Shown here: positions 39,580 to 52,085 of the stretch, one piece after another
Layout: the number at the start of each line of letters is the position of its first letter
How positions within the stretch are numbered: position 1 is the first letter of the stretch
Source of the DNA: an uncultured Roseicyclus sp.
GTDB lineage: Bacteria > Pseudomonadota > Alphaproteobacteria > Rhodobacterales > Rhodobacteraceae
DNA length: 64,000 nt
Direction: 5' to 3'
NCBI GenBank assembly: GCA_947489665.1
Contig: CANLEH010000001.1
Location: forward strand, 1,150,501-1,214,500
Notes under the pieces: model-generated
What the model was told of the DNA's origin: nothing
Databases searched by the model: none
The model's input: the letters and a program-made list of their open reading frames with translations, nothing else
Position numbers and translations under genes: made by a program

Positions 39580-40155
39580 TTAACCCGCGTCGCCGCCAGC
39601 GGCGAGGCTCGGATCCCAAACCGACAAGCCAAGCTGACGGGCGGCGGCCAGGCTCAGAACCCCGGAATCGAGGCCCTGCGGGGCCTGGTAAGCCCGCACG
39701 GCGCGGACCGTCGCGCGATCCAACACGCCGGTGATGGAGCCGGAGTAATGGCCACGGGCCTCCAGCGCGCGTTGCAGGGTTGCGATATAGTCGGGATCCG
39801 CGATCTGCATGGCGCAGGGCGTTTCAAACCAGGTCTCTGTGCGATCCTCGACAATGCGCTGCTCGGTCGAGGTCACGAAGACGGCGGGGCGGCGGACATT
39901 GCCGTTGCGGTCCAACTGCTCAGGCTCGACCATGATCTGCTCGGTCACGGTTTCGATCACCGCAGGTTCGATCTCGCGGCCATAGCAACTTGACGGGTTC
40001 GCATCCGGTGGTCCGATCCCGCGCATCACCTGCACGCCGGCGGCCCCGGAATGGGTCGTGGGTTCGATCACCGACGTAAAGCCGGTGTCGTCGGGCGCGC
40101 TTGTAACACACGCCGACAAGCCGCCCAAGGCGGCCAGTAGGATCAGTTTACGCAT
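39580..40155 (-). CDS. Putative peptidoglycan-binding lipoprotein
   Basis: LILLAALGGLSAC lipobox; IATLQRALEARGHYSGSITGVLDRATVRAVRAYQ resembles PG_binding_1. Confidence 0.75.
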   Translation of the reverse strand: MRKLILLAALGGLSACVTSAPDDTGFTSVIEPTTHSGAAGVQVMRGIGPPDANPSSCYGREIEPAVIETVTEQIMVEPEQLDRNGNVRRPAVFVTSTEQRIVEDRTETWFETPCAMQIADPDYIATLQRALEARGHYSGSITGVLDRATVRAVRAYQAPQGLDSGVLSLAAARQLGLSVWDPSLAAGGDAG

Positions 40156-40222
40156 GGGCCTGCTCGGGTCCTGCCTTTTGTTATCCCGTCAGTGTAGCGC
40201 AAATGCCGCGTCCTGGAAAGGA

Positions 40223-41855
<1,633 letters not shown>

Positions 41856-41948
41856 AATAACGCGCTCTTTCCCTCTTAGGGCCGTGTTCTCGCCCATTTC
41901 CTCAACAATGGTTTACGCAACGCGCCACTGTTTCGAGGAGTCTGAGCC

Positions 41949-43196
41949 ATGAGCTTCATCAGCCGCATTCTACCGGACCGTACACCGCGCCCGCCGCTGT
42001 TGTTGGAGGCGGCACTCGTGCAATCGACGAGTGACTATGCTGACTATGATTGCGTGCAGGCGGTCGTGAACTACGTGAACGCGACGCAGTCCAAGGCATT
42101 GATGACATTCGAGGAATTGCCACCCGCGGCGGTCGAGATCTATGAAGTCGACCGCTATCTGGCGCAGGTGAACAATGGCGGGCATGGCCAGTATTGGCAC
42201 AATTGCGGGCGACATCTGGCGCAGATCGCACCGGCGGTTGAACGTGGGCTGCGGGCGATCAAGGCCAAGCGACACCTCAAGGCATTCCGGCATTTCGCAA
42301 AGGAAATGCGGGGGCAGGAACCGGCGGCGGATTTTGAAGCCTCGCGGCAGATGTCGATCCACTTCAATGTGCTCGATGATGAGTTCTTCCGCGCCGAGAA
42401 GTCCGAACCGCTGGCGGAAAAGCAGGCAAAGCGGATCCGTGGGATGCGTGATGTGGTTCTGCTGGATCGCGACGCGTTGGCCGAAGCCTTTGACGATTTG
42501 GCGCAGGCCAATCCAAAGTTCGAGGCGCGCAATGCCGCCAACGAAATCGCACAGGTGAATGTCTGGTTCTCGAACCCGCAGATCTTCACCGCGGGTTGGG
42601 CGCTGGCGCAGGCCGAGACACCGGATCTGTTTGGCCGCCTGGCCGGGGGCGGACGGATCATCGATATCGCCGGGCAGGCGGGCTATCTGTTTGTGGCTGA
42701 GACACTGAATAGCGAGGCCGTGATCATCTTCAACGACGCGGTCTGTTTCGCCCATGAAAAACTATCGCCCGAGGCCATAGCGGCCGAGCGCGCGCGCCGC
42801 GCTGCGGGGGATGAGCCTGAAAAATCACAGCCCGACTTTCGCGACCGCCTTTGGGCGCTGGACGGGGCAGGTCGCCGGTTGGCGGCGTTTCCGGTCCATG
42901 AGGTTGAGGCGATCATGGCACGGGCGGCGGAGCTGAACATGGGGCTTGCGGCGTTTGCGCTGCTGCAAGCGGCAGGATGTAGCGATCCCATCACCCATGC
43001 GGGCTGCCTTTCCACGTTTGAGAGCATGCAGGAGGATGGCGAAGTTGCCGTGATGATCCGGGCGGGCGACGCCTTGATGATGGTGGTCGCGAATGCGGGC
43101 GGGGCCACCTTGTGGACCCATGACGCGACCCGGCAACTCGCCGAAATCAGCGCAGCCGAGCTGTCAGACCGTGCGGAGGCCCTGCGGGAGGCTTGA
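41949..43196 (+). CDS. DMP19/DUF4375-like protein
   Basis: [25 protein letters not shown]. Confidence 0.65.
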   Translation: MSFISRILPDRTPRPPLLLEAALVQSTSDYADYDCVQAVVNYVNATQSKALMTFEELPPAAVEIYEVDRYLAQVNNGGHGQYWHNCGRHLAQIAPAVERGLRAIKAKRHLKAFRHFAKEMRGQEPAADFEASRQMSIHFNVLDDEFFRAEKSEPLAEKQAKRIRGMRDVVLLDRDALAEAFDDLAQANPKFEARNAANEIAQVNVWFSNPQIFTAGWALAQAETPDLFGRLAGGGRIIDIAGQAGYLFVAETLNSEAVIIFNDAVCFAHEKLSPEAIAAERARRAAGDEPEKSQPDFRDRLWALDGAGRRLAAFPVHEVEAIMARAAELNMGLAAFALLQAAGCSDPITHAGCLSTFESMQEDGEVAVMIRAGDALMMVVANAGGATLWTHDATRQLAEISAAELSDRAEALREA

Positions 43197-43257
43197 CACT
43201 TGCGCGCATGGGCGGTCTATCCGGGCCGACTGGTCAAGACCCATCCCGGAGAGCCCC

Positions 43258-45033
43258 ATGCACGCCTATCGCAGCCATACCTGCGCCGCCCTGACCGCCG
43301 CCAATGTCGGCGAGACCATTCGCCTGTCGGGCTGGGTGCATCGCCGGCGGGACCATGGCGGTGTCATCTTCATCGACTTGCGCGACCATTACGGGATCAC
43401 CCAGGTTCTGTGCGACCCTGACAGCCCAGTGTTCGCCGAGGTCGAAAAGCTGCGCTCGGAATATTGCGTGCGCATCGACGGGACCGTGAAGGCCCGCGAC
43501 CCGGAACTGGTGAACCCCAAGCTGCCAACAGGCGAGATCGAGGTCTTCATCCGTGACATGGAAGTGTTGGGTGGTGTGAACGGCGACCTGCCCCTGCAAG
43601 TATTTGGCGATCAGGAATACCCCGAAGAGACGCGCCTGTCCTATCGATACCTCGACCTGCGGCGTGAAAAGATGCAGGCCAATATGGCCCTGCGCTCGGA
43701 CGTAGTGGCCTCGATCCGCAAGCGGATGTGGGACATCAATTTCCGCGAGTTCCAGACGCCGATTATCACGGCGTCGTCGCCCGAAGGCGCGCGCGACTTC
43801 CTGGTGCCCTCGCGCCTGCATCCCGGCAAGTTCTATGCGCTACCGCAGGCGCCACAGCAATTCAAGCAATTGCTCATGGTTTCGGGGTTCGACAAGTATT
43901 TCCAGATTGCGCCGTGTTTCCGCGATGAAGACCCGCGCGCCGACCGTTCGCCGACGGATTTCTACCAGCTCGATATGGAGATGTCCTTTGTGGAGCAGCA
44001 GGACGTGTTCGACACAGTTGAGCCGGTCCTGCGTGGTGTGTTCGAGGAGTTTGGTAAAGGGGCCACGGTCGATCAGGACTGGCCGCAGATTTCCTACGCG
44101 GATGCCGCCCTTTGGTATGGGACCGATAAGCCGGACCTGCGCAACCCGATCAAGATGCAGGTGGTGTCTGAGCATTTCGCAGGCTCAGGCTTCGCGATTT
44201 TCGCCAAGCTGTTGGAGCAAGAGGGCACGCAGGTGCGCGCGATCCCGGCACCCGGTGGTGGCTCCCGCAAGTTCTGCGACCGGATGAACAAGTTCGCGCA
44301 AGAGCAGGGGCTGCCCGGGATGGGCTACATCTTCTGGCGCGATCAAGGCGAAGGCCTGGAGGCGGCAGGTCCGCTGGCCAAGAATATCGGGCCGGAGCGG
44401 ACGGAAGCGATCCGCCAGCAGCTTGGCCTGGATGTGGGTGATGCGGCCTTCTTCCTCGCTGGCAAACCATCGGAATTTGAAGCCGTTGCAGGGCGCGCGC
44501 GTGTCGTGATCGGGGATGAGCTTGGCCTGACCGAACAGAACCGCTTTGCCTTTGCCTGGATCGTTGATTTCCCGATGTATGAGGCCGATGACGAGGGCAA
44601 GATCGACTTCTCGCACAACCCGTTCTCGATGCCGCAAGGCGGGCTTGAGGCGCTGGATGGCGATCCGCTCGGCGTGCTTGGCTACCAGTATGACCTTGCT
44701 TGTAACGGGTATGAGCTGGTCTCAGGCGCGATCCGGAACCACCAGCCTGAGATCATGTTCAAGGCGTTTGAGCTGGCAGGCTATGGCGAGGATGAAGTGC
44801 GCAAGCGCTTTGGTGGCATGGTCAACGCGTTCCAGTATGGCGCGCCGCCCCATGGTGGCTGTGCGGCAGGGATCGACCGGATCGTGATGCTGCTGGCGGA
44901 TACAGCTAATATTCGCGAAGTGATCCTGTTCCCGATGAACCAGCGGGCCGAAGATTTGATGATGGCGGCCCCGTCCGAGCCGATGCCGGATCAGTTGATG
45001 GAATTGGGTCTGCGGGTCATCCCGCAAGACTAA
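43258..45033 (+). CDS. aspS: Aspartyl-tRNA synthetase
   Basis: [43 protein letters not shown]; class II aaRS motifs. Confidence 0.97.
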   Translation: MHAYRSHTCAALTAANVGETIRLSGWVHRRRDHGGVIFIDLRDHYGITQVLCDPDSPVFAEVEKLRSEYCVRIDGTVKARDPELVNPKLPTGEIEVFIRDMEVLGGVNGDLPLQVFGDQEYPEETRLSYRYLDLRREKMQANMALRSDVVASIRKRMWDINFREFQTPIITASSPEGARDFLVPSRLHPGKFYALPQAPQQFKQLLMVSGFDKYFQIAPCFRDEDPRADRSPTDFYQLDMEMSFVEQQDVFDTVEPVLRGVFEEFGKGATVDQDWPQISYADAALWYGTDKPDLRNPIKMQVVSEHFAGSGFAIFAKLLEQEGTQVRAIPAPGGGSRKFCDRMNKFAQEQGLPGMGYIFWRDQGEGLEAAGPLAKNIGPERTEAIRQQLGLDVGDAAFFLAGKPSEFEAVAGRARVVIGDELGLTEQNRFAFAWIVDFPMYEADDEGKIDFSHNPFSMPQGGLEALDGDPLGVLGYQYDLACNGYELVSGAIRNHQPEIMFKAFELAGYGEDEVRKRFGGMVNAFQYGAPPHGGCAAGIDRIVMLLADTANIREVILFPMNQRAEDLMMAAPSEPMPDQLMELGLRVIPQD

Positions 45034-45043
45034 ATTCCGGCGC

Positions 45044-45751
45044 TCAGACGCCGTCTGGCATGGCCTGAATGCGACCGGAGAGCAGTTTTCGCAACGCCGC
45101 CCGATCCGGGGGACCCAGCGTGTCGGTCATGCCTTGGGCCATGGCCTCCAATGCGTTGTCTTTGATGCCGCGCGCCAACCCGATCAGGAACCGCCTCAGG
45201 TAGCCGACCGGTGGGATGTCCAGGGCCAACAGGTCCATGGCATGGCTGAGATCTTCGCGAAGCGCCAATGGATCGGGGTCAACTCCTGTGATTGCAGCTT
45301 CCCGCGGGCCTTTCGGGTGTAGGGTCTCCGGCAGGTGGGTCAGGATGGCGGTCTGGAATGCAGCGATGCTGGCGACGGGTTTTGCGATGAAACCATCTGC
45401 GCCGGCCTGCATCACCTGACGTTCAGCTTCCTCACGCTCCGCGCCAGAGGTGCCAAGGATCACTTGGCCAGTCGCCCGGTTGTCGACCATGGCGCGGATG
45501 AGATCGAGGCCGGAGCCATCGGGCAGACCCAGATCCACAATTGCAATTGTCGGCGCATAAACATTCAGATGGCGTTCGGCGGACCCAAGGCAATCTGCGC
45601 GCCGCAGACGGGCGCCCGACCGCAAACTCATCAATCGGATCGCCTCGGATGCATAGCGGCTGTCTTCCACCACAAGAATGGTCAGTCCGAGCAGCGGGCG
45701 TTCGGCCGTCGGCTGCGGTCGCAGGTCAAAGTCGGATAGCAGGTCGTCCAT
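45044..45751 (-). CDS. Response regulator receiver protein
   Basis: LTILVVEDSRYASEAIRLM...TIAIVDLGLPDGSGLDLI. Confidence 0.85.
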   Translation of the reverse strand: MDDLLSDFDLRPQPTAERPLLGLTILVVEDSRYASEAIRLMSLRSGARLRRADCLGSAERHLNVYAPTIAIVDLGLPDGSGLDLIRAMVDNRATGQVILGTSGAEREEAERQVMQAGADGFIAKPVASIAAFQTAILTHLPETLHPKGPREAAITGVDPDPLALREDLSHAMDLLALDIPPVGYLRRFLIGLARGIKDNALEAMAQGMTDTLGPPDRAALRKLLSGRIQAMPDGV

Positions 45752-45898
45752 CGTCTCGCCCCCTATGAGTGGGAATGATTCCCTTCGGTTGTTCCGACAC
45801 TGGCAGTTCTCGGTTTATGAAAGGTAAATGCGACATCGGCTCGGCTTGTCACCCACGCGGGCGCGCGCCATATCGTGCAACAACCGCACAAACCTCGG

Positions 45899-46312
45899 AT
45901 GACCCAAATGATCGGACGCCTGAACCACGTAGCCATCGCTGTGCCTGACCTTGAAGCCGCCGCCGCCCAGTACCGGGACGCGCTTGGCGCGCAGGTTGGT
46001 GCCCCTCAGGACGAGCCGGATCATGGCGTGACAGTTGTTTTCATCGAACTCCCCAACACCAAGATAGAGCTCTTGTACCCGCTTGGGGATAACTCTCCCA
46101 TTGCTGCGTTTTTGGAAAAGAATCCGTCCGGTGGCATGCATCACGTCTGCTACGAGGTTGAGAATATCCTAGAAGCGCGTGACCGGTTGCAGGCGCAGGG
46201 GGCCCGTGTTCTTGGCAATGGAGAGCCCAAGATCGGCGCCCATGGCAAACCGGTTCTGTTCCTGCATCCGAAAGACTTCACCGGCACATTGGTTGAGTTG
46301 GAGCAGGTCTGA
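45899..46312 (+). CDS. mce: Methylmalonyl-CoA epimerase
   Basis: IGRLNHVAIAVPDLEAAAAQYRDALGAQV...ELLYPLGDNSPIAAFLEKNPSGGMHHVCYEV. Confidence 0.92.
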   Translation: MTQMIGRLNHVAIAVPDLEAAAAQYRDALGAQVGAPQDEPDHGVTVVFIELPNTKIELLYPLGDNSPIAAFLEKNPSGGMHHVCYEVENILEARDRLQAQGARVLGNGEPKIGAHGKPVLFLHPKDFTGTLVELEQV

Positions 46313-46599
46313 TGGGGATCGTCACCGGTATCGTGCTTTACGCGATCATCTGGTTCATGACGCTGCTCGTGGCTCTTCAGGTGCGGGTGACCAGCCAGGA
46401 CGAGGCGGGCGAACGGGTCGCGGGCACGCATGGCTCGGCCCCGGCTGACGCGCACTTAAAGACGCGGATCAAATGGACCAGCATCGTTGCGGCTGGAATT
46501 TGGGCCGTTATAGCCGCGATAATCCTGCTGGAACTCGTCACGTTGGAGGATATCGACCTCTTTACCCGGTTCGGGATGGGCTCGTCTGGCGACCGCTGA
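46312..46599 (+). CDS. DUF1467 family membrane protein
   Basis: MGIVTGIVLYAIIWFMTLLVALQVRVTSQDEAGERVAGTHGSAPADAHLKTRIKWTS. Confidence 0.82.
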   Translation: MGIVTGIVLYAIIWFMTLLVALQVRVTSQDEAGERVAGTHGSAPADAHLKTRIKWTSIVAAGIWAVIAAIILLELVTLEDIDLFTRFGMGSSGDR

Positions 46600-47275
46600 G
46601 CATGTGGTAGAGATGGGTGAAGGTCGCGGCGCCTAGTATCGGCACCAGGATGTTCACGACAGGAATAGTCAGCGGGACAGCCATCAAAACGCCAGCAAGG
46701 AACAGCGTGGGGCGATTGCGTTTGCGGAATTCGGCAGCACCCCGCGCGTCGTGGCGGCGCAGGGCCACCATCTGCCCGTATTCACGACCGATCAGGATGC
46801 CGTTCACCACCCAAAAGACAATGGGCGCGAACGGGCCTGAAATCAGGTAAAAGATCAGACCGATCAGGTTCACGATCGTCAAAATACCCAGGAATTTCGC
46901 AACATCGACAAGGGCTTCACCCATGCTCAGGCCGCGCGCGGGTGGCAGGCCAGGATAGTGGCGATCTTCAACGGCGTCGGAGACACGGTCGAGGAAGATA
47001 CCCATGAAGGCCGCTGAAACAGGCACCATAAGAAAGATCGACAGGATCAACATCAGCGGGATGCCTGCGATGGTCAGGGCGTTGTCGATCCAGTTGATCT
47101 CGCCAATCCAGGGCAGGGAGAATGTGTCAGGCACAAACCAGCCGATGATGCCTGCAAAAACCGCGTAAAATCCGACAAGAAGCCCCACGGTCAGCAACAG
47201 GCCAAGGCCAAGCACGCCCAGAAAGCGGCTATCGGTCAATTGACCCAAGGCTTTGAAAAAAGCGTTTAGAATCAT
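46562..47275 (-). CDS. EI24/CysZ-family membrane protein
   Basis: MILNAFFKALGQLTDSRFLGVLGLGLLLT..., multi-TM. Confidence 0.8.
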   Translation of the reverse strand: MILNAFFKALGQLTDSRFLGVLGLGLLLTVGLLVGFYAVFAGIIGWFVPDTFSLPWIGEINWIDNALTIAGIPLMLILSIFLMVPVSAAFMGIFLDRVSDAVEDRHYPGLPPARGLSMGEALVDVAKFLGILTIVNLIGLIFYLISGPFAPIVFWVVNGILIGREYGQMVALRRHDARGAAEFRKRNRPTLFLAGVLMAVPLTIPVVNILVPILGAATFTHLYHMLSGRQTSPSRTG

Positions 47276-47865
47276 TTATCTACCCAAGTTGTAAGCGCCT
47301 CGACATCGGGGCGAGGGCGGTCTGGCGGCGTGCGCGTCTCATCACCTATGTGGATAAAGCCAGCCACGGTTTCATGGGGGAAAAGATCCAGTCCCTGCGT
47401 CAAAAACGGACGGTCGGTGGCGCGCCATCCGGTCAGCCAAACCGCGCCCCAGCCGCTGGCCAGTGTCGCGTTCAGAAGGCTGAGGCAGACCGCTGCGGCG
47501 GAGGCATATTGCTCATCCACGGGGACTTTGTCTGAGGGTTTAGGGCTGGAGATCACAGCCACGATCAAATGCGCGGTGTCGAACCCGCTGGCGTCTTTCT
47601 CAACCCGCTCGGGTGCTATCTGAAGCGCCGCGCCGCGCGTGCGCGTTAGTGCGGCAAGCCGTTCGATGGCAGGCCGGCGCAGAACGATCAGGCGCCAGGG
47701 TTCCAACTTACCATGATCGGGGACCCGCAAGGCAGCTGTCAAAAGCGATTTTAGAATGTCGTCCGAGGGCGTGTCCGGCCCCAGCATGCGCGGGGGGCGG
47801 GACCGACGGTTCAGCAAAAATTCGAGGGCCTCGGGAGAGGGCGAAAGGGGGCGCGGATCCGTCAT
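47272..47865 (-). CDS. Nitroreductase family protein
   Basis: LNRRSRPPRMLGPDTPSDDILKSLLTAALRVPDHGKLEPWRLIVLR. Confidence 0.88.
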   Translation of the reverse strand: MTDPRPLSPSPEALEFLLNRRSRPPRMLGPDTPSDDILKSLLTAALRVPDHGKLEPWRLIVLRRPAIERLAALTRTRGAALQIAPERVEKDASGFDTAHLIVAVISSPKPSDKVPVDEQYASAAAVCLSLLNATLASGWGAVWLTGWRATDRPFLTQGLDLFPHETVAGFIHIGDETRTPPDRPRPDVEALTTWVDK

Positions 47866-47924
47866 GGATTGGATTTCGGGGGTGGCGCGCGCAAGATCAA
47901 GGCTGCACGCACCGAAATCCCGTA

Positions 47925-50621
47925 TCAGTCTGTCTTTTTTGCCGGTTTCTTCTTGGCGGCTGGCTTTTTCTTAGCCGCCGTCTTGCGCTTGCCCGTGCCT
48001 TTTCCGCCTTTGGCGATTTTCTCGTTTAGCACCTCGAGGGCTTTTTCCATCGTCACGGCTTCCGGGTCGACATCCTTTGGAAGGGTCGCATTGATCTTGG
48101 CCCATTTGACGTAAGGTCCATAGCGGCCCTTCATCACTTGCACCGGACCGCCTTCCTCGGGGTGTTCGCCCAATTCCTTCAACGGCGCGGCCCCCTGACC
48201 GCGCCCGCCGCGGCCGGCGGCTTTTTCGGCGATCAACTCAACCGCTCGGTTCATGCCAACAGTGAAGACTTCTTCCACATCCGGCAGGTTGGCGTAGATC
48301 CGGCCATGTTTGACGTATGGCCCATAGCGCCCGATCCCGGCCTCGACTGGCTCGCCATCTTCAGGGTGGTCGCCGATCTTGCGCGGCAAGCTGAGCAGCG
48401 TCAGCGCCTTTTCAAGGTCGATATCGTCAACCTCCCACCCTTTGGGCAGGGAGGCGCGCGGAGGTTTCTTGTTCTCCTCAGTCACATCGCCAAGCTGCAC
48501 ATACGGGCCAAATCGGCCGGTGCGCAGGGTCACACGTTCGGACGTATCGGGGTCAACGCCCAACATTTTGCCGTCCGGCCCGAGAATGTCGCCGGTCTGA
48601 TCGGCGCCTTCCTGAGGCGGGCCGAAGGCGCGGGTGTAGCGGCATTCGGGGTAGTTTGAGCAGCCGATGAATGCGCCACCCGCCCGCGCGGTGCGCATGG
48701 AAAGACGACCCGCGCCGCAATTCGGACAAAGGCGCGGGTCCGAGCCGTCTTCCTTGGCGGGGAACAGGTGCGGCTCCAGCACCTCGTTGATTTTCTCAAG
48801 CACATCCGTGATGCGGAGCTCGGATGTTTCTTCAACCGCGGCGTGGAAATCCTTCCAGAACCGGTCGAGCACGTCCTTGTAGTGGCGGTCGCCCGCGCTG
48901 ACTTCATCCAGCTGGTTTTCCAGGTCGGCGGTGAAGTCGTAGCCCACATATTTGCGGAAGTAATTCGACAGGAAGACCGTCACGAGGCGGCCCTTGTCCT
49001 CGGGGATCAGGCGGCCTTTGTCCTTGATGACATAGCCGCGGTTCTGGATCGTATCCATGATCGAGGCATAGGTGGAGGGACGGCCAATACCGAGCTCTTC
49101 CATCCGTTTGACCAGCGTGGCCTCGGTATAGCGGGGCGGGGGCTGGGTGTGGTGCTGTTGGCCGAGAACGGCGCCATTGGCCGACAGGAGGGCGGATTTG
49201 GAGCGGCGGAGATCGCCGCCATCTTCTTCTACAACATCCTCGCCTGCGAGCTTGGCGTATTCTCCGGCCAAGCCTTCGGAAGCCAGCGCCATGGCGTCGC
49301 CTTGGGTGACTTGGGGCAGGCGGCGGCTGTCTTCATCATCGCCCTGCACATCGTCGCGGCCTTCCTCGTAGACCTTGAGGAAGCCGTCGAAGAGGACAAC
49401 CTGACCCGTGGCGCGCAACTCGACATCTCCCGCCGTGTCGCCGATGGTCACGGTCGTCCGCTCCATCCGTGCGGCTTCCATCTGGCTGGCAACCGTGCGC
49501 TTCCAGATCAGGTCGTAAAGCTTGCGCTGATCGTCCTCCGAAAGCTTCAAGTCAGCGGCGGCCTTGGACATATCCGTGGGGCGGATACATTCATGGGCTT
49601 CCTGCGCGTTCTTGGCCTTGTTCTTGTAGATCCGCGGTTTGCTGGGGACGTAGGCGTCGCCATAGCGGTCCTTGATTGCGGACCGCGCGTCCTCGACGGC
49701 CTCTGGCGCCATGTCGATGCCGTCGGTCCGCATGTAGGTGATGTGCCCGGCCTCGTAGAGACGCTGCGCGGTGGACATGCAGGCCCGCGCGCCCATGCCA
49801 AACTTGCGCGACGCCTCCTGCTGGAGGGTGGATGTCATGAAGGGCGGGGAGGGGTTGCGCGAGGTCGGCTTGGCCTCAACCTCGCGCACTTCGAGCGCAC
49901 GGGAGGCCACGGCCTGAACGGCAAGACCCGCTTCGGCGGCGGTGGGCAGATCGTAGCGATCAAGCTTCTTGCTGCCCAGAACGGTCAGGCGCGCTTCAAG
50001 CTGTTGGCCACGCGGCGTTTCCAGTGTGGCGCGGACGGACCAATATTCGCGGGGGTTAAACGCCTCAATCTCCATCTCGCGTTCGACAACAAGGCGGAGG
50101 CAGACGGATTGCACGCGACCCGCCGACTTCGCGCCGGGCAGCTTGCGCCAGAGGACGGGCGAGAGGGTGAAGCCCACAAGATAGTCGAGCGCGCGTCGTG
50201 CGAGGTAAGCCTCGACCAGCTCCATATCGACTTCGCGCGGCTCGGCCATGGCCTTGGTCACGGCGTCCTTGGTGATCGCGTTGAAGGTCACGCGCTTGAC
50301 CGGCGTGTCCTTTTTGATGGCCTTGCGCGAAGTCAGCGCCTCTTGCAGGTGCCAACTGATCGCCTCGCCCTCACGATCAGGGTCAGTCGCGAGGATCAAG
50401 GACGGGTCGTCTTTCAACGCATCGACGATGGCTTTGACGTGTTTTTTGGAATCAGAGGCCACCTCCCACTTCATCGCGAAGGCCTCTTCCGGGTCGACGG
50501 AGCCGTCCTTGGAAGGCAGGTCGCGGACGTGGCCGTAGGAGGCGAGAACCGTGTAATCCTTGCCCAAATACTTGTTGATTGTCTTGGCCTTGGCCGGGGA
50601 TTCGACAACAACAACGGGCAT
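47925..50621 (-). CDS. topA: DNA topoisomerase I
   Basis: MPVVVVESPAKAKTINKYLGKDYTVLASYGHVRDLP; C-terminal zinc-finger and Lys-rich tail. Confidence 0.96.
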   Translation of the reverse strand: MPVVVVESPAKAKTINKYLGKDYTVLASYGHVRDLPSKDGSVDPEEAFAMKWEVASDSKKHVKAIVDALKDDPSLILATDPDREGEAISWHLQEALTSRKAIKKDTPVKRVTFNAITKDAVTKAMAEPREVDMELVEAYLARRALDYLVGFTLSPVLWRKLPGAKSAGRVQSVCLRLVVEREMEIEAFNPREYWSVRATLETPRGQQLEARLTVLGSKKLDRYDLPTAAEAGLAVQAVASRALEVREVEAKPTSRNPSPPFMTSTLQQEASRKFGMGARACMSTAQRLYEAGHITYMRTDGIDMAPEAVEDARSAIKDRYGDAYVPSKPRIYKNKAKNAQEAHECIRPTDMSKAAADLKLSEDDQRKLYDLIWKRTVASQMEAARMERTTVTIGDTAGDVELRATGQVVLFDGFLKVYEEGRDDVQGDDEDSRRLPQVTQGDAMALASEGLAGEYAKLAGEDVVEEDGGDLRRSKSALLSANGAVLGQQHHTQPPPRYTEATLVKRMEELGIGRPSTYASIMDTIQNRGYVIKDKGRLIPEDKGRLVTVFLSNYFRKYVGYDFTADLENQLDEVSAGDRHYKDVLDRFWKDFHAAVEETSELRITDVLEKINEVLEPHLFPAKEDGSDPRLCPNCGAGRLSMRTARAGGAFIGCSNYPECRYTRAFGPPQEGADQTGDILGPDGKMLGVDPDTSERVTLRTGRFGPYVQLGDVTEENKKPPRASLPKGWEVDDIDLEKALTLLSLPRKIGDHPEDGEPVEAGIGRYGPYVKHGRIYANLPDVEEVFTVGMNRAVELIAEKAAGRGGRGQGAAPLKELGEHPEEGGPVQVMKGRYGPYVKWAKINATLPKDVDPEAVTMEKALEVLNEKIAKGGKGTGKRKTAAKKKPAAKKKPAKKTD

Positions 50622-50726
50622 GGATGAGGCACCTTTCAACGTGGGACTGCCACAGACGTGGCGTGGCGGCGGAACATGTGGGGCCTTGGGGGCGGATGTC
50701 AATGCGGGGTATTTTGCGGGGCAGCC

Positions 50727-50779
50727 GGCCCGGGTCGGCGGACGGCCCACCCGCCCACCCCCGTCCCCCGACCCGGGCC
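50727..50779. repeat. 53-bp hairpin with G-quadruplex-motif loop, copy 1
   Basis: 19-bp stem (one mismatch) GGCCCGGGTCGGCGGACGG / CCGTCCCCCGACCCGGGCC flanking 15-nt loop CCCACCCGCCCACCC. Confidence 0.85.
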
Positions 50780-50868
50780 TGATGGCGACGGTCTGGTTTC
50801 ACAAGCGGACAGTGCACCGGGGGCTGTTGTCGTTTTTGCATTTTCGGGGAATAAAGAAGGGCAGGGCT

Positions 50869-52050
50869 TCAATTACCCGTGAGATGGACCATGCCGCCTG
50901 GTGCACGGCGCAGGCGACCGGAGAGTTCTAGCACTGCAAGGGATTGCGCAAGGTCGCGGGGCGTTGTCTGCAGATCGCGGACCAATTGGTCTTCGGCGAT
51001 GGGAACGGGACCAAGGGCTGCTAGGATGCGCGCTTCCAGCGGATCAGTTGGTGGGTTTGGTTTCGCCTCTTCGATCGATGCCGTGTCGGGTACGGCTTCG
51101 CGCAGCGGCGTTGCAGGGGTACCGAGTGCCTCGATCACGTCGTCGGCGCTTCGGATAAGAGTGGCCCCGTCACGCAGCAGGATATTGCCGCCTGAGGCGC
51201 GGCTGTCCATCGGGTGGCCGGGCACTGCCATAACCTCGCGCCCCTGATCGGCGGCCAAGCGAGCTGTGATGAGCGAGCCGGAACGCGCCGCGGCTTCAAT
51301 CACGATAACGCCCTGTGCGAGACCAGAGACGATGCGATTGCGACGCGGGAAATGGCGGGCTTGCGGTTGTAGGCCGAGGGGTTGCTCGGACAGACGCAGG
51401 CCGTTTTGTGTGATTTGCGCGGCGAGATCGGCATTTTCGACCGGGTAGACCACGTCTACGCCGCCTGCCATGACGGCGATGGTGCCGGTGGGCAGACTGG
51501 CGGCATGGGCCAGGGCATCAATGCCGCGGGCGAGGCCGGAGACCACGGTGAAGCCCGCTTCGCCAAGCTCTGCCGTCAATTTTCGCACCATGCGCGCGCC
51601 GAGGCTGGAGGCGTTGCGGGTACCGACGATGGCCACGCAGGGCCGCGCCATCAGGCTGGCCTGGCCCATGGCCCAAAGGATCGGGGGCGCGTCGGGGATC
51701 TCGGCCAGATGATCGGGGTAATCGGGATCGCCAAGGCAGATCATGCGGGCGCCTGCGCGAGCGGCGGCCCGCAACTCAGCCTTCACCACGGGCTCAGGGC
51801 AGGGTTCATAGCCTTTCACGCCAGCGGCGGCGGCGACGTCTGGCAAGGCATCCAGGGCCGCCTTGGCGGATCCATGTTCGGCCAGCAGGCGCAGATAGGT
51901 CGCGGGGCCAACGCGGCGCGACCGGATCAGGCGCAGGCGCGTGGCGCGGTCATCATCGCTGGAGGAGGGCGGCGGCACAAATCCCGCCGGGGCTTCATAA
52001 AAGCCAGGGTCGGGAGCGTAGTGCAGTTGAGAATCGGGTGCGGTCCACAT
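50869..52050 (-). CDS. dprA: DNA-processing protein DprA
   Basis: VAIVGTRNASSLGARMVRKLTAELGEAGFTVVSGLARGIDALAHAASL. Confidence 0.95.
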   Translation of the reverse strand: MWTAPDSQLHYAPDPGFYEAPAGFVPPPSSSDDDRATRLRLIRSRRVGPATYLRLLAEHGSAKAALDALPDVAAAAGVKGYEPCPEPVVKAELRAAARAGARMICLGDPDYPDHLAEIPDAPPILWAMGQASLMARPCVAIVGTRNASSLGARMVRKLTAELGEAGFTVVSGLARGIDALAHAASLPTGTIAVMAGGVDVVYPVENADLAAQITQNGLRLSEQPLGLQPQARHFPRRNRIVSGLAQGVIVIEAAARSGSLITARLAADQGREVMAVPGHPMDSRASGGNILLRDGATLIRSADDVIEALGTPATPLREAVPDTASIEEAKPNPPTDPLEARILAALGPVPIAEDQLVRDLQTTPRDLAQSLAVLELSGRLRRAPGGMVHLTGN

Positions 52051-52085
52051 GGGGACAGGCTTGCGGCCGATTGGTTAACAGAACG

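Noticed and set aside
48768-50627. 619-aa plus-strand ORF
   Set aside because: Antisense to topA.
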